Assembly (NCBI RefSeq): GCF_947497025.1
Contig: NZ_CANMFC010000003.1
Coordinates: forward strand, 124,001-188,000
Direction of reading: 5' to 3'
DNA length: 64,000 bases
From: an uncultured Kushneria sp.
GTDB taxonomy: Bacteria > Pseudomonadota > Gammaproteobacteria > Pseudomonadales > Halomonadaceae
Below the pieces are notes generated by a model. It was given only the letters and a program-made list of their open reading frames with translations, did not search any database and had not been told where the DNA came from. This document shows, one piece after another, positions 1-11,250 of the stretch. Numbering within the stretch: position 1 is the stretch's first letter; every line of letters begins with the position of its first letter. Position numbers and translations under genes: made by a program.

Positions 1-2
1 CA

Positions 3-2615
3 TTGGCTCCGGTGGCGTCAGGTAACACGGAAAATGAAGAAACCAACCGCAAACAGGTTCGCGTTCTTCAGCTGATCAACGCCTACCGTTTCAGAGGCCA
101 TCAAAAGGCCAATATTGATCCGTTGGGACTGCGCGTTGCAGAAACCGTCCCCGACCTTGAACTCTCCTTTCATCAGCTTTCCGATGCCGACATGGATACC
201 GAGTTTCAGACCGGTTCCCTGTTCATTGGCAAGGACAGCGCGCCGCTGAAGGAGATCATTCAGGCGCTCGAGCAGACCTATTGTCGCTCGATCGGTTGCG
301 AGTTCATGCACATCGTCAACACTGAAGAAAAGCGCTGGCTCGAGCAGCGGTTTGAATCGGTGCGCTCCAAACCCGATTACTCGGCGGATGTGCGCAAGCA
401 CGTACTGGAGCGTCTGACGGCGGCTGAAGGTCTGGAAAACTACCTTGCCAGCCGGTACCCGGGGACCAAACGCTTTGGTCTGGAAGGCGGTGAGAGCTTT
501 ATCCCCATGGTGGATGAGCTGATTCAGCGCTCGGGTAATTACGGCGTGCGCGAAGTCGTTATCGGCATGGCGCACCGTGGTCGCCTCAATCTTCTGGTCA
601 ATATCCTGGGCAAGAGCCCGAGTGAACTCATTGACGAGTTCGATGGCAAGAAGATGATCGAGCATGGTTCAGGTGACGTGAAATATCACCAGGGCTTCAG
701 CTCAAATGTCATGACACCGGGCGGCGAAGTGCATCTGGCGCTGGCCTTCAACCCGTCACACCTCGAAATCGTCATGCCGGTCGTTGAAGGCTCGGTGCGG
801 GCTCGTCAGGACCGTCGTGAAGACAGCGAAGGCGATCAGGTACTACCCCTGGTAGTGCATGGTGATGCGGCAGTGGCGGGTCAGGGCGTCGTCATGGAAA
901 CCTTCCAGATGTCGCAGCTGCGTGGTTACAAGACGGGTGGCACGGTTCACATTGTCATCAATAACCAGGTCGGATTTACGACATCCCGACAGGATGATGC
1001 CCGCTCTACCGAGTATTGCACCGATATCGCCAAGATGGTTCAGTCGCCGATCTTCCACGTCAACGGTGATGATCCCGACGCCGTCCTGCATGCCACCCAG
1101 GTGGCCATCGACTATCGTCAACAGTTCAAAAAGGATGTGGTCATTGACCTCATCTGCTACCGCCGGCGTGGTCACAACGAAGCGGATGAGCCTTCCGGCA
1201 CCCAGCCGCTCATGTATCAAAAGATCAAGAGCCATGACAGCTCGCGAACGATCTATGCCCGTCGTCTGGTTGAGGAAGGCGTGCTGGATGAAGACGAGGT
1301 AAAAGGTCTGATCGACGGTTATCGAGAAGATCTCGATAACGGCAATCACGTTGCCAATGCACTGGTTCAGGAGCCCAACAGCAATCTCTTTGTTGATTGG
1401 ACGCCTTACTTGGGGCATCGCTGGACCGGAGAAGCCGATACCTCCTTCGACCTCAAGCGTATGCAGGAACTGGCGACCAAAATGTGCGACATCCCCGATG
1501 ATGTCGATACGCAGCGTCAGGTGGCAAAGGTCTATGAGGATCGCCGCAAGATGGTGGCCGGCAGCCTGGGCATCAACTGGGGTTTTGCTGAAACTCTTGC
1601 CTATGCAACCCTGATTGATCAGGGGCATCCGGTACGCCTGACGGGTCAGGACACCGGGCGAGGAACCTTCTCTCACCGTCATGCGGTCGTGCATAACCAG
1701 AAGGACGGCTCGATATGGACACCGCTTTGCCATCTCAAGCCCAATCAGCCGGACTTCACGATCTATGACTCCTTCCTGTCCGAGGAAGGGGCTATGGCCT
1801 TTGAATACGGTTACGCCACGACCACGCCCAATGCCCTGATTGCCTGGGAAGCGCAGTTTGGTGATTTTGCCAACGGCGCTCAGGTGGTCATCGATCAGTT
1901 CATTTCCTCGGGCGAAACCAAGTGGGGACGCCTATGCGGTCTCACCCTGTTGCTGCCTCATGGCTATGAAGGACAGGGGCCGGAGCACTCCTCGGCGCGT
2001 CTGGAGCGTTTCCTGCAGCTGTGTGCTGAAGAGAACATGCAGGTCTGCGTGCCGACCACGCCGGCGCAAATCTTCCATCTACTGCGTCGTCAGGTCATCC
2101 GTGGGCTGCGCAAGCCTCTGATCATTCTGTCACCCAAGAGCCTTTTGCGTCACAAGGATGCGACGTCCTCGCTGGAAGACCTGTCTGATGGTCGCTTCCA
2201 GATGGTCATTCCCGACCAGGGCAGGCTCGAGGCCGAGCAGGTCAAGCGTGTGATCTTCTGCTCCGGCAAGGTTTACTATGACCTTGCCACGTGGCGTGTT
2301 GAAAATGAGCGTTCCGATACGGCCATCATTCGTATCGAGCAGCTCTATCCGTTCCCGGAAGAGTCACTTTTGGCTGCCATCGAAAGCTATACCAACCTCG
2401 AACGTGTGGTCTGGTGTCAGGAAGAGCCCAAGAATCAGGGCGCCTGGTATCAAAGTCAGCATCACATGCGCAAGGTGGCGGATCAGGTGAAGCCCGGACT
2501 GGGCGGTGAACTCGGCTTTGCGGGTCGTGCCGAGTCGGCAGCGCCGGCGGCTGGATACATGGCAGTACACAGTGAGCAGCAGCGATCGCTGGTAGACAAG
2601 GCGTTCAACGGTTGA
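3..2615 (+). CDS. sucA: 2-oxoglutarate dehydrogenase E1 component (5' truncated by window edge)
   Basis: 870 aa with E1o motifs (YRFRGHQKANIDPLGL, GMAHRGRLNLLVNILGK, CYRRRGHNEADEPSGTQPLMY); the usual N-terminal ~70 aa is missing, so the TTG at 3 is probably not the start. Confidence 0.97.
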   Translation: MAPVASGNTENEETNRKQVRVLQLINAYRFRGHQKANIDPLGLRVAETVPDLELSFHQLSDADMDTEFQTGSLFIGKDSAPLKEIIQALEQTYCRSIGCEFMHIVNTEEKRWLEQRFESVRSKPDYSADVRKHVLERLTAAEGLENYLASRYPGTKRFGLEGGESFIPMVDELIQRSGNYGVREVVIGMAHRGRLNLLVNILGKSPSELIDEFDGKKMIEHGSGDVKYHQGFSSNVMTPGGEVHLALAFNPSHLEIVMPVVEGSVRARQDRREDSEGDQVLPLVVHGDAAVAGQGVVMETFQMSQLRGYKTGGTVHIVINNQVGFTTSRQDDARSTEYCTDIAKMVQSPIFHVNGDDPDAVLHATQVAIDYRQQFKKDVVIDLICYRRRGHNEADEPSGTQPLMYQKIKSHDSSRTIYARRLVEEGVLDEDEVKGLIDGYREDLDNGNHVANALVQEPNSNLFVDWTPYLGHRWTGEADTSFDLKRMQELATKMCDIPDDVDTQRQVAKVYEDRRKMVAGSLGINWGFAETLAYATLIDQGHPVRLTGQDTGRGTFSHRHAVVHNQKDGSIWTPLCHLKPNQPDFTIYDSFLSEEGAMAFEYGYATTTPNALIAWEAQFGDFANGAQVVIDQFISSGETKWGRLCGLTLLLPHGYEGQGPEHSSARLERFLQLCAEENMQVCVPTTPAQIFHLLRRQVIRGLRKPLIILSPKSLLRHKDATSSLEDLSDGRFQMVIPDQGRLEAEQVKRVIFCSGKVYYDLATWRVENERSDTAIIRIEQLYPFPEESLLAAIESYTNLERVVWCQEEPKNQGAWYQSQHHMRKVADQVKPGLGGELGFAGRAESAAPAAGYMAVHSEQQRSLVDKAFNG

Positions 2616-2685
2616 GCGCCTGAAAGCTCAGGAACATGAGTGCCGCGATTGCCGGCTACCGAGAAGAGGATATTAAGGAATAATC

Positions 2686-4314
2686 ATGGCAACAGACATC
2701 AAGGCGCCAAGCTTTCCCGAATCCGTTGCGGAAGGGACCGTGGCTACCTGGCACAAGAAGCCGGGAGACAGTGTCTCGCGTGACGAGCTGATCGTTGAAA
2801 TCGAAACTGACAAGGTGGTGCTCGAGGTCGTGGCACCGGCCGATGGCACGTTGGAAGAAATTACCGTTCAGGAAGGCGAGACCTGTGATTCCGAGCAGGT
2901 GCTGGGCCGTTTGGGCGAGGGTGGCCAGTCCGCGAAACAGGATGACAAAAAGGCCGACCAGGACAAGGAAGAGAAGGCCGCCGAAAGCAAGGCGTCTTCT
3001 GACAAGCCTGCCGAGGCTCGTGAAAGTGGCGACGAAAAGCCCTCGACATCAGGTGCTTCTGTCGACGTCAAGGCACCTTCCTTCCCCGAGTCCGTTCAGG
3101 AAGGCACCGTGGCCAGCTGGAACAAGAAGGTCGGTGATTCGGTCAAGCGCGATGAAGTGCTCGCAGAGATCGAAACCGACAAGGTCGTGCTGGAAGTTGT
3201 GGCGCCTTCCGATGGTGCCCTGACCGAGATTCTTGCCGATGAAGGCAGCCAGGTAACCTCCGAGCAGGTACTGGCGCGCTTCGGTGAAGGCAGTGGCGAT
3301 GCGGCAGGTGCCTCTGCTGAATCCCGCGGCGATGACAGTCAGGCCGAATCGGGCGATGCCAACGCCGAGCAGGATGAGAAGGTCGGTGACAAGGTGCTGG
3401 CACCGGCGGCACGCAAGCTGGTAGCCGAGCATGACCTTGACGTAAACAGAATCGAGGGCACCGGCAAGGGTGGCCGCATTTTGAAGGAAGACGTGCAAAA
3501 GGCCATCGACGCCGGCAGTGCCAAAAAGGGCGGTGGCGACAAGCAGAGCACGTCAAACAGTGGCGGTGTCAGCCAGAAGGCAGCCGCGCCTGCAACCGCT
3601 GCCATTCAGGGTGAACGTCCCGAACAGCGGGTGCCGATGAGCCGTCTGCGTCAGACCATCGCCAAGCGTCTGGTACAGGCTCAGCAGACCGCCGCGATGC
3701 TCACCACCTATAACGAGGTGGACATGAGCGCCGTGATGGCGCTGCGCAGTCAGTACAAGGATGATTTCCAGAAGGCACATGACGTGAAGCTTGGCTTCAT
3801 GGGCTTTTTCGTCAAGGCGGCCACCGAGGCGCTCAAGCGCTTCCCGGATGTCAATGCCTCCATTGACGGCACTGATATTGTCTACCATGGCTATCAGGAT
3901 ATTGGCGTTGCCGTTTCCACGCCGCGTGGTCTGGTCGTGCCGGTTCTGCGTGACACGGACTCCATGAAGCTGGCCGATGTCGAGAAGGGCATCGGTGACT
4001 TTGGCAAGCGTGGTCGCGATGGCAAGCTTGGCATCGAGGACATGCAGGGCGGTACCTTTACCATTACCAATGGCGGTATCTTCGGCTCGCTGCTCTCGAC
4101 GCCCATTCTTAACCCGCCGCAGACGGCCATTCTGGGGATGCACAAGATCCAGGAACGTCCAATGGCGATCAACGGCAAGGTCGAGATTCGCCCGATGATG
4201 TATCTGGCGCTTTCCTACGATCACCGCATGATCGATGGAAAGGACGCCGTTCAGTTCCTCGTGGCCATCAAGAGCCTGCTTGAGGATCCTGCGCGTTTCC
4301 TGCTTGACGTTTGA
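2686..4314 (+). CDS. sucB: Dihydrolipoyllysine-residue succinyltransferase (E2o) with two lipoyl domains
   Basis: Two ETDKVVLEV lipoyl motifs, E3-binding domain ([15 protein letters not shown]), C-terminal catalytic [16 protein letters not shown]. Confidence 0.96.
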   Translation: MATDIKAPSFPESVAEGTVATWHKKPGDSVSRDELIVEIETDKVVLEVVAPADGTLEEITVQEGETCDSEQVLGRLGEGGQSAKQDDKKADQDKEEKAAESKASSDKPAEARESGDEKPSTSGASVDVKAPSFPESVQEGTVASWNKKVGDSVKRDEVLAEIETDKVVLEVVAPSDGALTEILADEGSQVTSEQVLARFGEGSGDAAGASAESRGDDSQAESGDANAEQDEKVGDKVLAPAARKLVAEHDLDVNRIEGTGKGGRILKEDVQKAIDAGSAKKGGGDKQSTSNSGGVSQKAAAPATAAIQGERPEQRVPMSRLRQTIAKRLVQAQQTAAMLTTYNEVDMSAVMALRSQYKDDFQKAHDVKLGFMGFFVKAATEALKRFPDVNASIDGTDIVYHGYQDIGVAVSTPRGLVVPVLRDTDSMKLADVEKGIGDFGKRGRDGKLGIEDMQGGTFTITNGGIFGSLLSTPILNPPQTAILGMHKIQERPMAINGKVEIRPMMYLALSYDHRMIDGKDAVQFLVAIKSLLEDPARFLLDV

Positions 4315-4324
4315 GCTTGTTAAC

Positions 4325-4356
4325 CCCGCCCGGTCTCGTACCGGGCGGGTTGTTTT
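4325..4356 (+). terminator. Rho-independent-like hairpin between sucB and lpd
   Basis: CCCGCCCGGT-ctcgt-ACCGGGCGGG followed by TTGTTTT. Confidence 0.7.
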
Positions 4357-4385
4357 ATAACGATCACCGGCTGCGTGTCGGATGA

Positions 4386-5849
<1,464 letters not shown>

Positions 5850-5968
5850 TGCATCGACATTGACGTTGAACCTCACTTCGGCCGTGGCTGAAGTGAATCG
5901 GGATGGGGTGACATGCCAATGGCTGCCGCCCCATCGATCGAGTCCAATGCAACCAATGGCATGAGACG

Positions 5969-7135
5969 ATGAATCTTCACGAGTATCAGTCAAAACAGTT
6001 ATTTGCTGATTATGGTCTGCCGGTCTCCAAAGGGTACGCGGTAGATACCCCCGAAGAAGCAGCCAAGGCATGCCAGAAAATTGGCGGGGACCGCTGGGTC
6101 GTCAAGGCGCAGGTGCATGCCGGTGGTCGCGGCAAGGCAGGCGGTGTCAAGCTGGTAGAAAGCCCGGAGGCCGCCAGTGCCTTTGCCGAGCAGTGGCTGG
6201 GCAAGAATCTGGTCACCTATCAGACGGATGAAAAGGGCCAGCCTGTCACGAAGATTCTGGTCGAAAACTGCACCGATATTGCCACCGAGCTGTATCTGGG
6301 CGCCGTCGTGGATCGCGGTTCACGTCGTATCGTGTTCATGGCCTCCACCGAAGGCGGTGTCGAGATCGAGAAGGTGGCTGAAGAGACACCGGAAAAGATT
6401 CTCAAGGCCGAAATCGATCCGCTGGTCGGCCCGCAGCCCTATCAGGCGCGTGAGCTGGCGTTCAAGCTGGGCCTGAACAAGGAACAGATCAAGCAGTTCA
6501 CCAAAATCTTTCTGGGTCTGGCCAAGATGTTTGCCGACAAGGATTTTGCGCTGCTGGAGATCAACCCGCTGGTCATCACTGAAAGCGGCGATCTGCACTG
6601 CCTGGATGCCAAGATCAACCTGGACAGCAATGCGCTGTATCGTCATCCCGATCTCGAAGAGATGCGCGATCCCAGCCAGGAAGACGAGCGTGAAGCCAAT
6701 GCCCAGAAGTGGGAGCTCAACTATGTCGCGCTTGATGGCAACATCGGCTGCATGGTGAACGGCGCAGGCCTTGCCATGGGCACGATGGATATCATCAAGC
6801 TCTCCGGCGGTCAGCCGGCCAACTTCCTTGATGTCGGAGGCGGGGCGACCAAAGAGCGCGTGGCGGAAGCGTTCAAGATCATCCTGTCCGATACCTCGGT
6901 GAAGGCTGTTCTGGTCAACATCTTCGGCGGTATCGTGCGCTGCGACATGATCGCCGAGGGCATCATGGGTGCGGTAGAACAGGTTGGCGTCAACGTGCCC
7001 GTGGTGGTTCGTCTTGAAGGCAACAATGCCGAGCTGGGCACGCAAAAGCTTGCCGAAAGCGGCCTCAACATCATTGCAGCAACCAGCCTGACCGATGCGG
7101 CGCAACAGGTGGTTAAAGCAGCGGAGGGCAAATAA
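5969..7135 (+). CDS. sucC: Succinyl-CoA synthetase (ADP-forming) beta subunit
   Basis: [25 protein letters not shown]-grasp, [13 protein letters not shown]. Confidence 0.97.
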   Translation: MNLHEYQSKQLFADYGLPVSKGYAVDTPEEAAKACQKIGGDRWVVKAQVHAGGRGKAGGVKLVESPEAASAFAEQWLGKNLVTYQTDEKGQPVTKILVENCTDIATELYLGAVVDRGSRRIVFMASTEGGVEIEKVAEETPEKILKAEIDPLVGPQPYQARELAFKLGLNKEQIKQFTKIFLGLAKMFADKDFALLEINPLVITESGDLHCLDAKINLDSNALYRHPDLEEMRDPSQEDEREANAQKWELNYVALDGNIGCMVNGAGLAMGTMDIIKLSGGQPANFLDVGGGATKERVAEAFKIILSDTSVKAVLVNIFGGIVRCDMIAEGIMGAVEQVGVNVPVVVRLEGNNAELGTQKLAESGLNIIAATSLTDAAQQVVKAAEGK

Positions 7136-8007
7136 TGAGTATCCTGATTGACAAGAACACCAAGGTAATCTGCCAGGGATTTACCGGTGGTCAGGGCACG
7201 TTCCATTCGGAACAGGCCATTGAGTACGGCACCAACATGGTCGGCGGTGTCACGCCGGGCAAGGGCGGTCAGACCCACCTTGGCCTGCCGGTGTTCAATA
7301 CCGTTTCCGAGGCCGTCGAGCAGACGGGCGCAGAAGCGACCGTCATCTACGTGCCGGCCGCCTTTTGCAAGGATTCCATCCTTGAAGCGGCCAATGCGGG
7401 CATCAAGCTGATCATCTGCATCACTGAAGGCATCCCGACGCTGGACATGCTGGATGTGAAGGTCAAGTGTGACGAGCTGGGTGTTCGTCTGATCGGTCCC
7501 AACTGCCCGGGCGTGATTACTCCCGGTCAGTCGAAGATCGGCATCATGCCCGGCCACATTCACAAGCCCGGGCGTGTCGGCATCGTCTCGCGCTCCGGTA
7601 CCCTGACCTATGAAGCGGTCAAGCAGACGACCGATCACGGTTTTGGTCAGTCCACCTGTGTCGGCATCGGTGGCGATCCGATCCCGGGCTCCAACTTCAT
7701 CGACATCCTCGAGATGTTCGAGAAGGACCCGGCGACTGAAGCCATCGTCATGATCGGTGAGATCGGCGGTACGGCCGAAGAGGAAGCGGCTCAGTACATC
7801 AAGGAGCACGTCACCAAGCCGGTAGTTGCCTACATTGCAGGCGTAACCGCACCTCCTGGCAAGCGCATGGGCCATGCAGGCGCCATCATTGCCGGCGGCA
7901 AGGGTACTGCGGACGACAAGTTCCAGGCCCTTGAAGCCGCAGGTGTTCGCACGGTGCGTTCGCTGGCAGAGATCGGTGACAAGCTCAAGGAAGCGACCGG
8001 CTGGTAA
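7135..8007 (+). CDS. sucD: Succinyl-CoA synthetase alpha subunit
   Basis: [41 protein letters not shown]; start overlaps the sucC stop (TAATG). Confidence 0.97.
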   Translation: MSILIDKNTKVICQGFTGGQGTFHSEQAIEYGTNMVGGVTPGKGGQTHLGLPVFNTVSEAVEQTGAEATVIYVPAAFCKDSILEAANAGIKLIICITEGIPTLDMLDVKVKCDELGVRLIGPNCPGVITPGQSKIGIMPGHIHKPGRVGIVSRSGTLTYEAVKQTTDHGFGQSTCVGIGGDPIPGSNFIDILEMFEKDPATEAIVMIGEIGGTAEEEAAQYIKEHVTKPVVAYIAGVTAPPGKRMGHAGAIIAGGKGTADDKFQALEAAGVRTVRSLAEIGDKLKEATGW

Positions 8008-8027
8008 AATAGCGGTAGCAATTGAGC

Positions 8028-8056
8028 AAAAAAGGGGCCATACGGCCCCTTTTTTT
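8028..8056 (+). terminator. Rho-independent terminator after sucD
   Basis: AAAAAAGGGGCC-atac-GGCCCCTTTTTTT. Confidence 0.85.
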
Positions 8057-8079
8057 GTACGTGACTGAAGCCCCGAACA

Positions 8080-9096
8080 TCAGACATCCGAGGGTTTTTC
8101 GGCTTTGCGCCCTTCGAATACCTTTTTCAGCAGAGGGCGTCCGGCCATCAGCATGAAGACCGGAGCGCCTGCGACCAGATAAAAATAGTAGGTGACGGCG
8201 CGCCAGATCAGAATGGCCGCTGCTGCAGTGCTCTGTCCCACCATGGGTGCCAGTAGCGCCGATGACGACAGCTCGGCACCACCGGCGCCGCCCGGCAGTA
8301 GCGTCAACTGCCCAGCAGCCATGGACAGCATCTGCACCAGAAAGGTCCATGCCCAGTCCAGGTGCTGATTCAGGCCATAAAGCGTGACGAACAAAATGCT
8401 GTAGCGCACGATCCAGTGCACGATCCCCAGCCCGAAAGCCAGTGCCAGTGCCGAGCGAGGCAGTTGCAGGGTTTCGGTAAAGGCCTTCTTGAAGATCAGG
8501 ATACGCCGGACCATGGTCTGCTGAAGTCGCGGACTGACCTTCATTTTGTTGAGCAACCTGCCGGACACCACCAGAAAGCGACGGTGATAGCGACTCATCA
8601 GTACCACGCCCAGCAGTGCCAGGCACAACAGGGTCATCGGCAGCACGAGCATCCATCCCAGGCGGGCATCAATGGAGCGGGTAATGACATAGATCATCAT
8701 CGCGATCATTGAGCACAGGAAAAACAGCAGATCGATGATCTGGTCCACGGCGAAGATCGCCGTGGTCTGTGCCGGGCGAACGCCGCGCCGGGTCAGCAGG
8801 GCGATCAGCGTCAGCGGGCCGCCGCTGCCACCGGGGGTGGCACAGATGGCAAATTCCGTGGCAATCACCGTGCCGGTGGCGCGCATGAGCCCCATTTCAC
8901 CGGCACGTCCGGCCAGCAAAACCCTCAACTTGGCGCCGTTAAGCAGCCAGCACAGCAGGACCATGCCCAGCATCAGGGCAAAAATGCCGGGGGGAAAGCC
9001 GGGGAGCAGGTGCAGTAGATCGCGGCCGCCGAGCATGACAGGGATGGCCATGACGGCAAAGAGGCCTGCTACCAGCAGCCAGAGTGTTCTTTTCAT
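8080..9096 (-). CDS. UPF0104 / lysylphosphatidylglycerol-synthase-TM-like flippase-domain membrane protein
   Basis: Multi-TM 338 aa; ATEFAICATPGGSGGPLTLIALL and LLPGGAGGAELSSSALL motifs typical of the UPF0104 fold. Confidence 0.8.
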   Translation of the reverse strand: MKRTLWLLVAGLFAVMAIPVMLGGRDLLHLLPGFPPGIFALMLGMVLLCWLLNGAKLRVLLAGRAGEMGLMRATGTVIATEFAICATPGGSGGPLTLIALLTRRGVRPAQTTAIFAVDQIIDLLFFLCSMIAMMIYVITRSIDARLGWMLVLPMTLLCLALLGVVLMSRYHRRFLVVSGRLLNKMKVSPRLQQTMVRRILIFKKAFTETLQLPRSALALAFGLGIVHWIVRYSILFVTLYGLNQHLDWAWTFLVQMLSMAAGQLTLLPGGAGGAELSSSALLAPMVGQSTAAAAILIWRAVTYYFYLVAGAPVFMLMAGRPLLKKVFEGRKAEKPSDV

Positions 9097-9159
9097 GACG
9101 TTAACTGATCAGGAAGTGGTTCATATCCAAACGGGGCGTCGCACCGTGCGCCGAACCGT

Positions 9160-9939
9160 TCAGGATGATGACATTGCCATGGATTCTGGCGTCGAGTTGG
9201 ATTGACGATGCAGCCAGCTGATCTTGGTAGTGGGCTGATACCCTTCATCAAGCAGGCGCCGGATCGTATCAATCCAGTAGCGGCGTGAAATGTCATGGCG
9301 CATATCGACCGGATGCAACCCCAGTCGAATCAGCGGTTCATGCCGATGGCGTCGCCGGGCGCGCTCATTGACCACCCAGGACATGCCGCGTCGCCAGCGG
9401 CTACGGGCGCTCCAGACCAGTGAGGGCGCCTTGATGGCGGTGTAGTCCGGCAGTCGATACAGATGGTCCGGGTCGCTGGTGTAGGTAAATCCCTGGGTCC
9501 TGAGCGCGCGGCGCGCGCCATCGCCCAGCAGCCACGCCGGCGCTACAAAGCCATCCAGTGGCCAGTCCTGCTGACGAAAGAGCTCGGCACCACGTTCCAA
9601 CCGTTGAAGTGCCTCATCGTAACCGATGGGATAGAACTCGCCTTCATAGGTATAGAGCCTGCGCATGAAATAGTCGCGCGGCGTACGAGGCGGCGGCGCA
9701 TCATCACAGTGATAGAAGCCGTGCAACGCCAGCTCGTCACCTCGTGCCATGCGCTGATGCAAAAGGCGCAGCATGCCGGCATCTTCGAAGGTGTTGCTGC
9801 GATGATGAAAGTCCGGTACGACCAGCCAGGTCATGGGAATCTGTCCCATACCGTCAATCTGCTCGACAAAGGAGCGATAGTCGGGCCAGGTCGCCGGTGC
9901 AATATCATGCAGTACCAGTGCAAATTCCCGGTCAGCCAT
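9160..9939 (-). CDS. DUF2334-family polysaccharide-deacetylase-like protein
   Basis: FALVLHDIAPATWPDYRSFVEQIDGMGQIPMTWLVVPDFH...ELALHGFYHCDD; D/H metal-ligand pattern of the DUF2334 deacetylase superfamily. Confidence 0.8.
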   Translation of the reverse strand: MADREFALVLHDIAPATWPDYRSFVEQIDGMGQIPMTWLVVPDFHHRSNTFEDAGMLRLLHQRMARGDELALHGFYHCDDAPPPRTPRDYFMRRLYTYEGEFYPIGYDEALQRLERGAELFRQQDWPLDGFVAPAWLLGDGARRALRTQGFTYTSDPDHLYRLPDYTAIKAPSLVWSARSRWRRGMSWVVNERARRRHRHEPLIRLGLHPVDMRHDISRRYWIDTIRRLLDEGYQPTTKISWLHRQSNSTPESMAMSSS

Positions 9940-11071
9940 GTTGTACGCTCACTTCTGCCGTCGTGCTGATCCCCAGCAGTTCCTGATAATGATGCGTCAC
10001 GCCCTGCACCACGATATTCCAGTCATGATGGCGCTCGACGTGCGCGCGCGCCTTCTGACCCATTGCTCTTGCGTCGTTTTCAAACAGCGCGAGAATGCTT
10101 TGTACCATGTCATCGCTGTTCAGCGGCTGACACAGCATGCCACACCCTTCCGGCACGTTTTCAGCCAGCGCACCGGCGCGCGTGGCGACGACCGGTATGC
10201 CACAGGCCATGGCTTCAAGCACGACGAGGCCGAAGGTTTCCTGCGTACCGGCATGCAGCAGGGCATCGCTGCTGGCGAAATAGCGCGCGATCTCGGCGGT
10301 CGGACAGAAGTGGTTGATCACCGTCACGTTGTCCGTTACCTGAGTCGGCATGGAGGAGCCGACCAGCAGCAGATGAAAGGGCTGCGAGCCCCTGGCGGCA
10401 AGCTTTTGCATCGTCTCCAGCAGGATATGAAGGTTCTTTTCCTGGGAGCCACGTCCGGCAAATACCAGCAGGCGGGTATCCTCGGAAAGCCCCAGCTCGA
10501 TCTTGACGCTGTCATCGCGCAATGAGGGGTGAAAGGTGGTCAGATCCACCCCCAGTGGCTGTACTCGAACGTGCTGAATGCCGAGGCCTTCAAGGCGCTG
10601 CGCCATGACGTTACTGGGTGCCAGCACCCGGTCATAGTGCGCGTAAAGTTTTTTGATGTAGGTATTGATCAGCGGACGAGACCAGTTGCCCAGTCGGTTG
10701 CTGATCATGGTGGGCAGGTCAGAGTGATAAAAGGCCACCAGAGGGATATCAAGCTCGCGTGCACCGGCAACGGCCGCCCATCCAACCGTATAGGGATCGC
10801 CTGCCTCGATCAGATCCGGCCCGACATCGCGCAGGGCACGCCGCCACGGGCCGCGGGTCAGAGGAAAGCGATAGCCATTGCTGAACGGCAGGGGCGCGGC
10901 AGGCACATTGACACGGTGGTCATCTGGCTGATGCGTATACGCCTCTCCCGGCACCAGCAACGTATGTCGAATATCGGCGGTAGCGTTCAAGCGACGGCGT
11001 TTGGCATCGAGATAGGTGCGCACACCACCGCTGGATGGCGCATAAAACATGGTCATGTCGGCAATATGCAC
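9932..11071 (-). CDS. Glycosyltransferase family 1/4 (GT-B)
   Basis: SSGGVRTYLDAKR N-terminus; GVDLTTFHPS; GTQETFGLVVLEAMACGIPVVATRAGALAENV donor-binding motif. Confidence 0.88.
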   Translation of the reverse strand: MHIADMTMFYAPSSGGVRTYLDAKRRRLNATADIRHTLLVPGEAYTHQPDDHRVNVPAAPLPFSNGYRFPLTRGPWRRALRDVGPDLIEAGDPYTVGWAAVAGARELDIPLVAFYHSDLPTMISNRLGNWSRPLINTYIKKLYAHYDRVLAPSNVMAQRLEGLGIQHVRVQPLGVDLTTFHPSLRDDSVKIELGLSEDTRLLVFAGRGSQEKNLHILLETMQKLAARGSQPFHLLLVGSSMPTQVTDNVTVINHFCPTAEIARYFASSDALLHAGTQETFGLVVLEAMACGIPVVATRAGALAENVPEGCGMLCQPLNSDDMVQSILALFENDARAMGQKARAHVERHHDWNIVVQGVTHHYQELLGISTTAEVSVQHG

Positions 11072-11250
11072 TGCGCCGAACCCTCCTCGAACCGCACGTA
11101 TTTAATCGGACAACTCATTGCAAGGCACAGGTCGCCAGCAAGCGCTCCAGTATAATGTGTCAATCGGATGACTGCTGCTGTAACGGGTAACAGACTGTAG
11201 CCTGCAGGCCAACGAGCAGCTCGCCCTGATCATCAGGGCGAGCATGCGGT

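Noticed and set aside
5850-5968. CACTTC...GAAGTG hairpin between lpd and sucC
   Set aside because: Short stem with a large loop and no T-tract; not distinguishable from chance.
11219-11243. GCTCGCCCTGAT-c-ATCAGGGCGAGC palindrome downstream of rnb
   Set aside because: Good stem, but only a one-base centre and no T-tract on the minus strand, so not called as an intrinsic terminator; may still be a Rho-type or processing hairpin.
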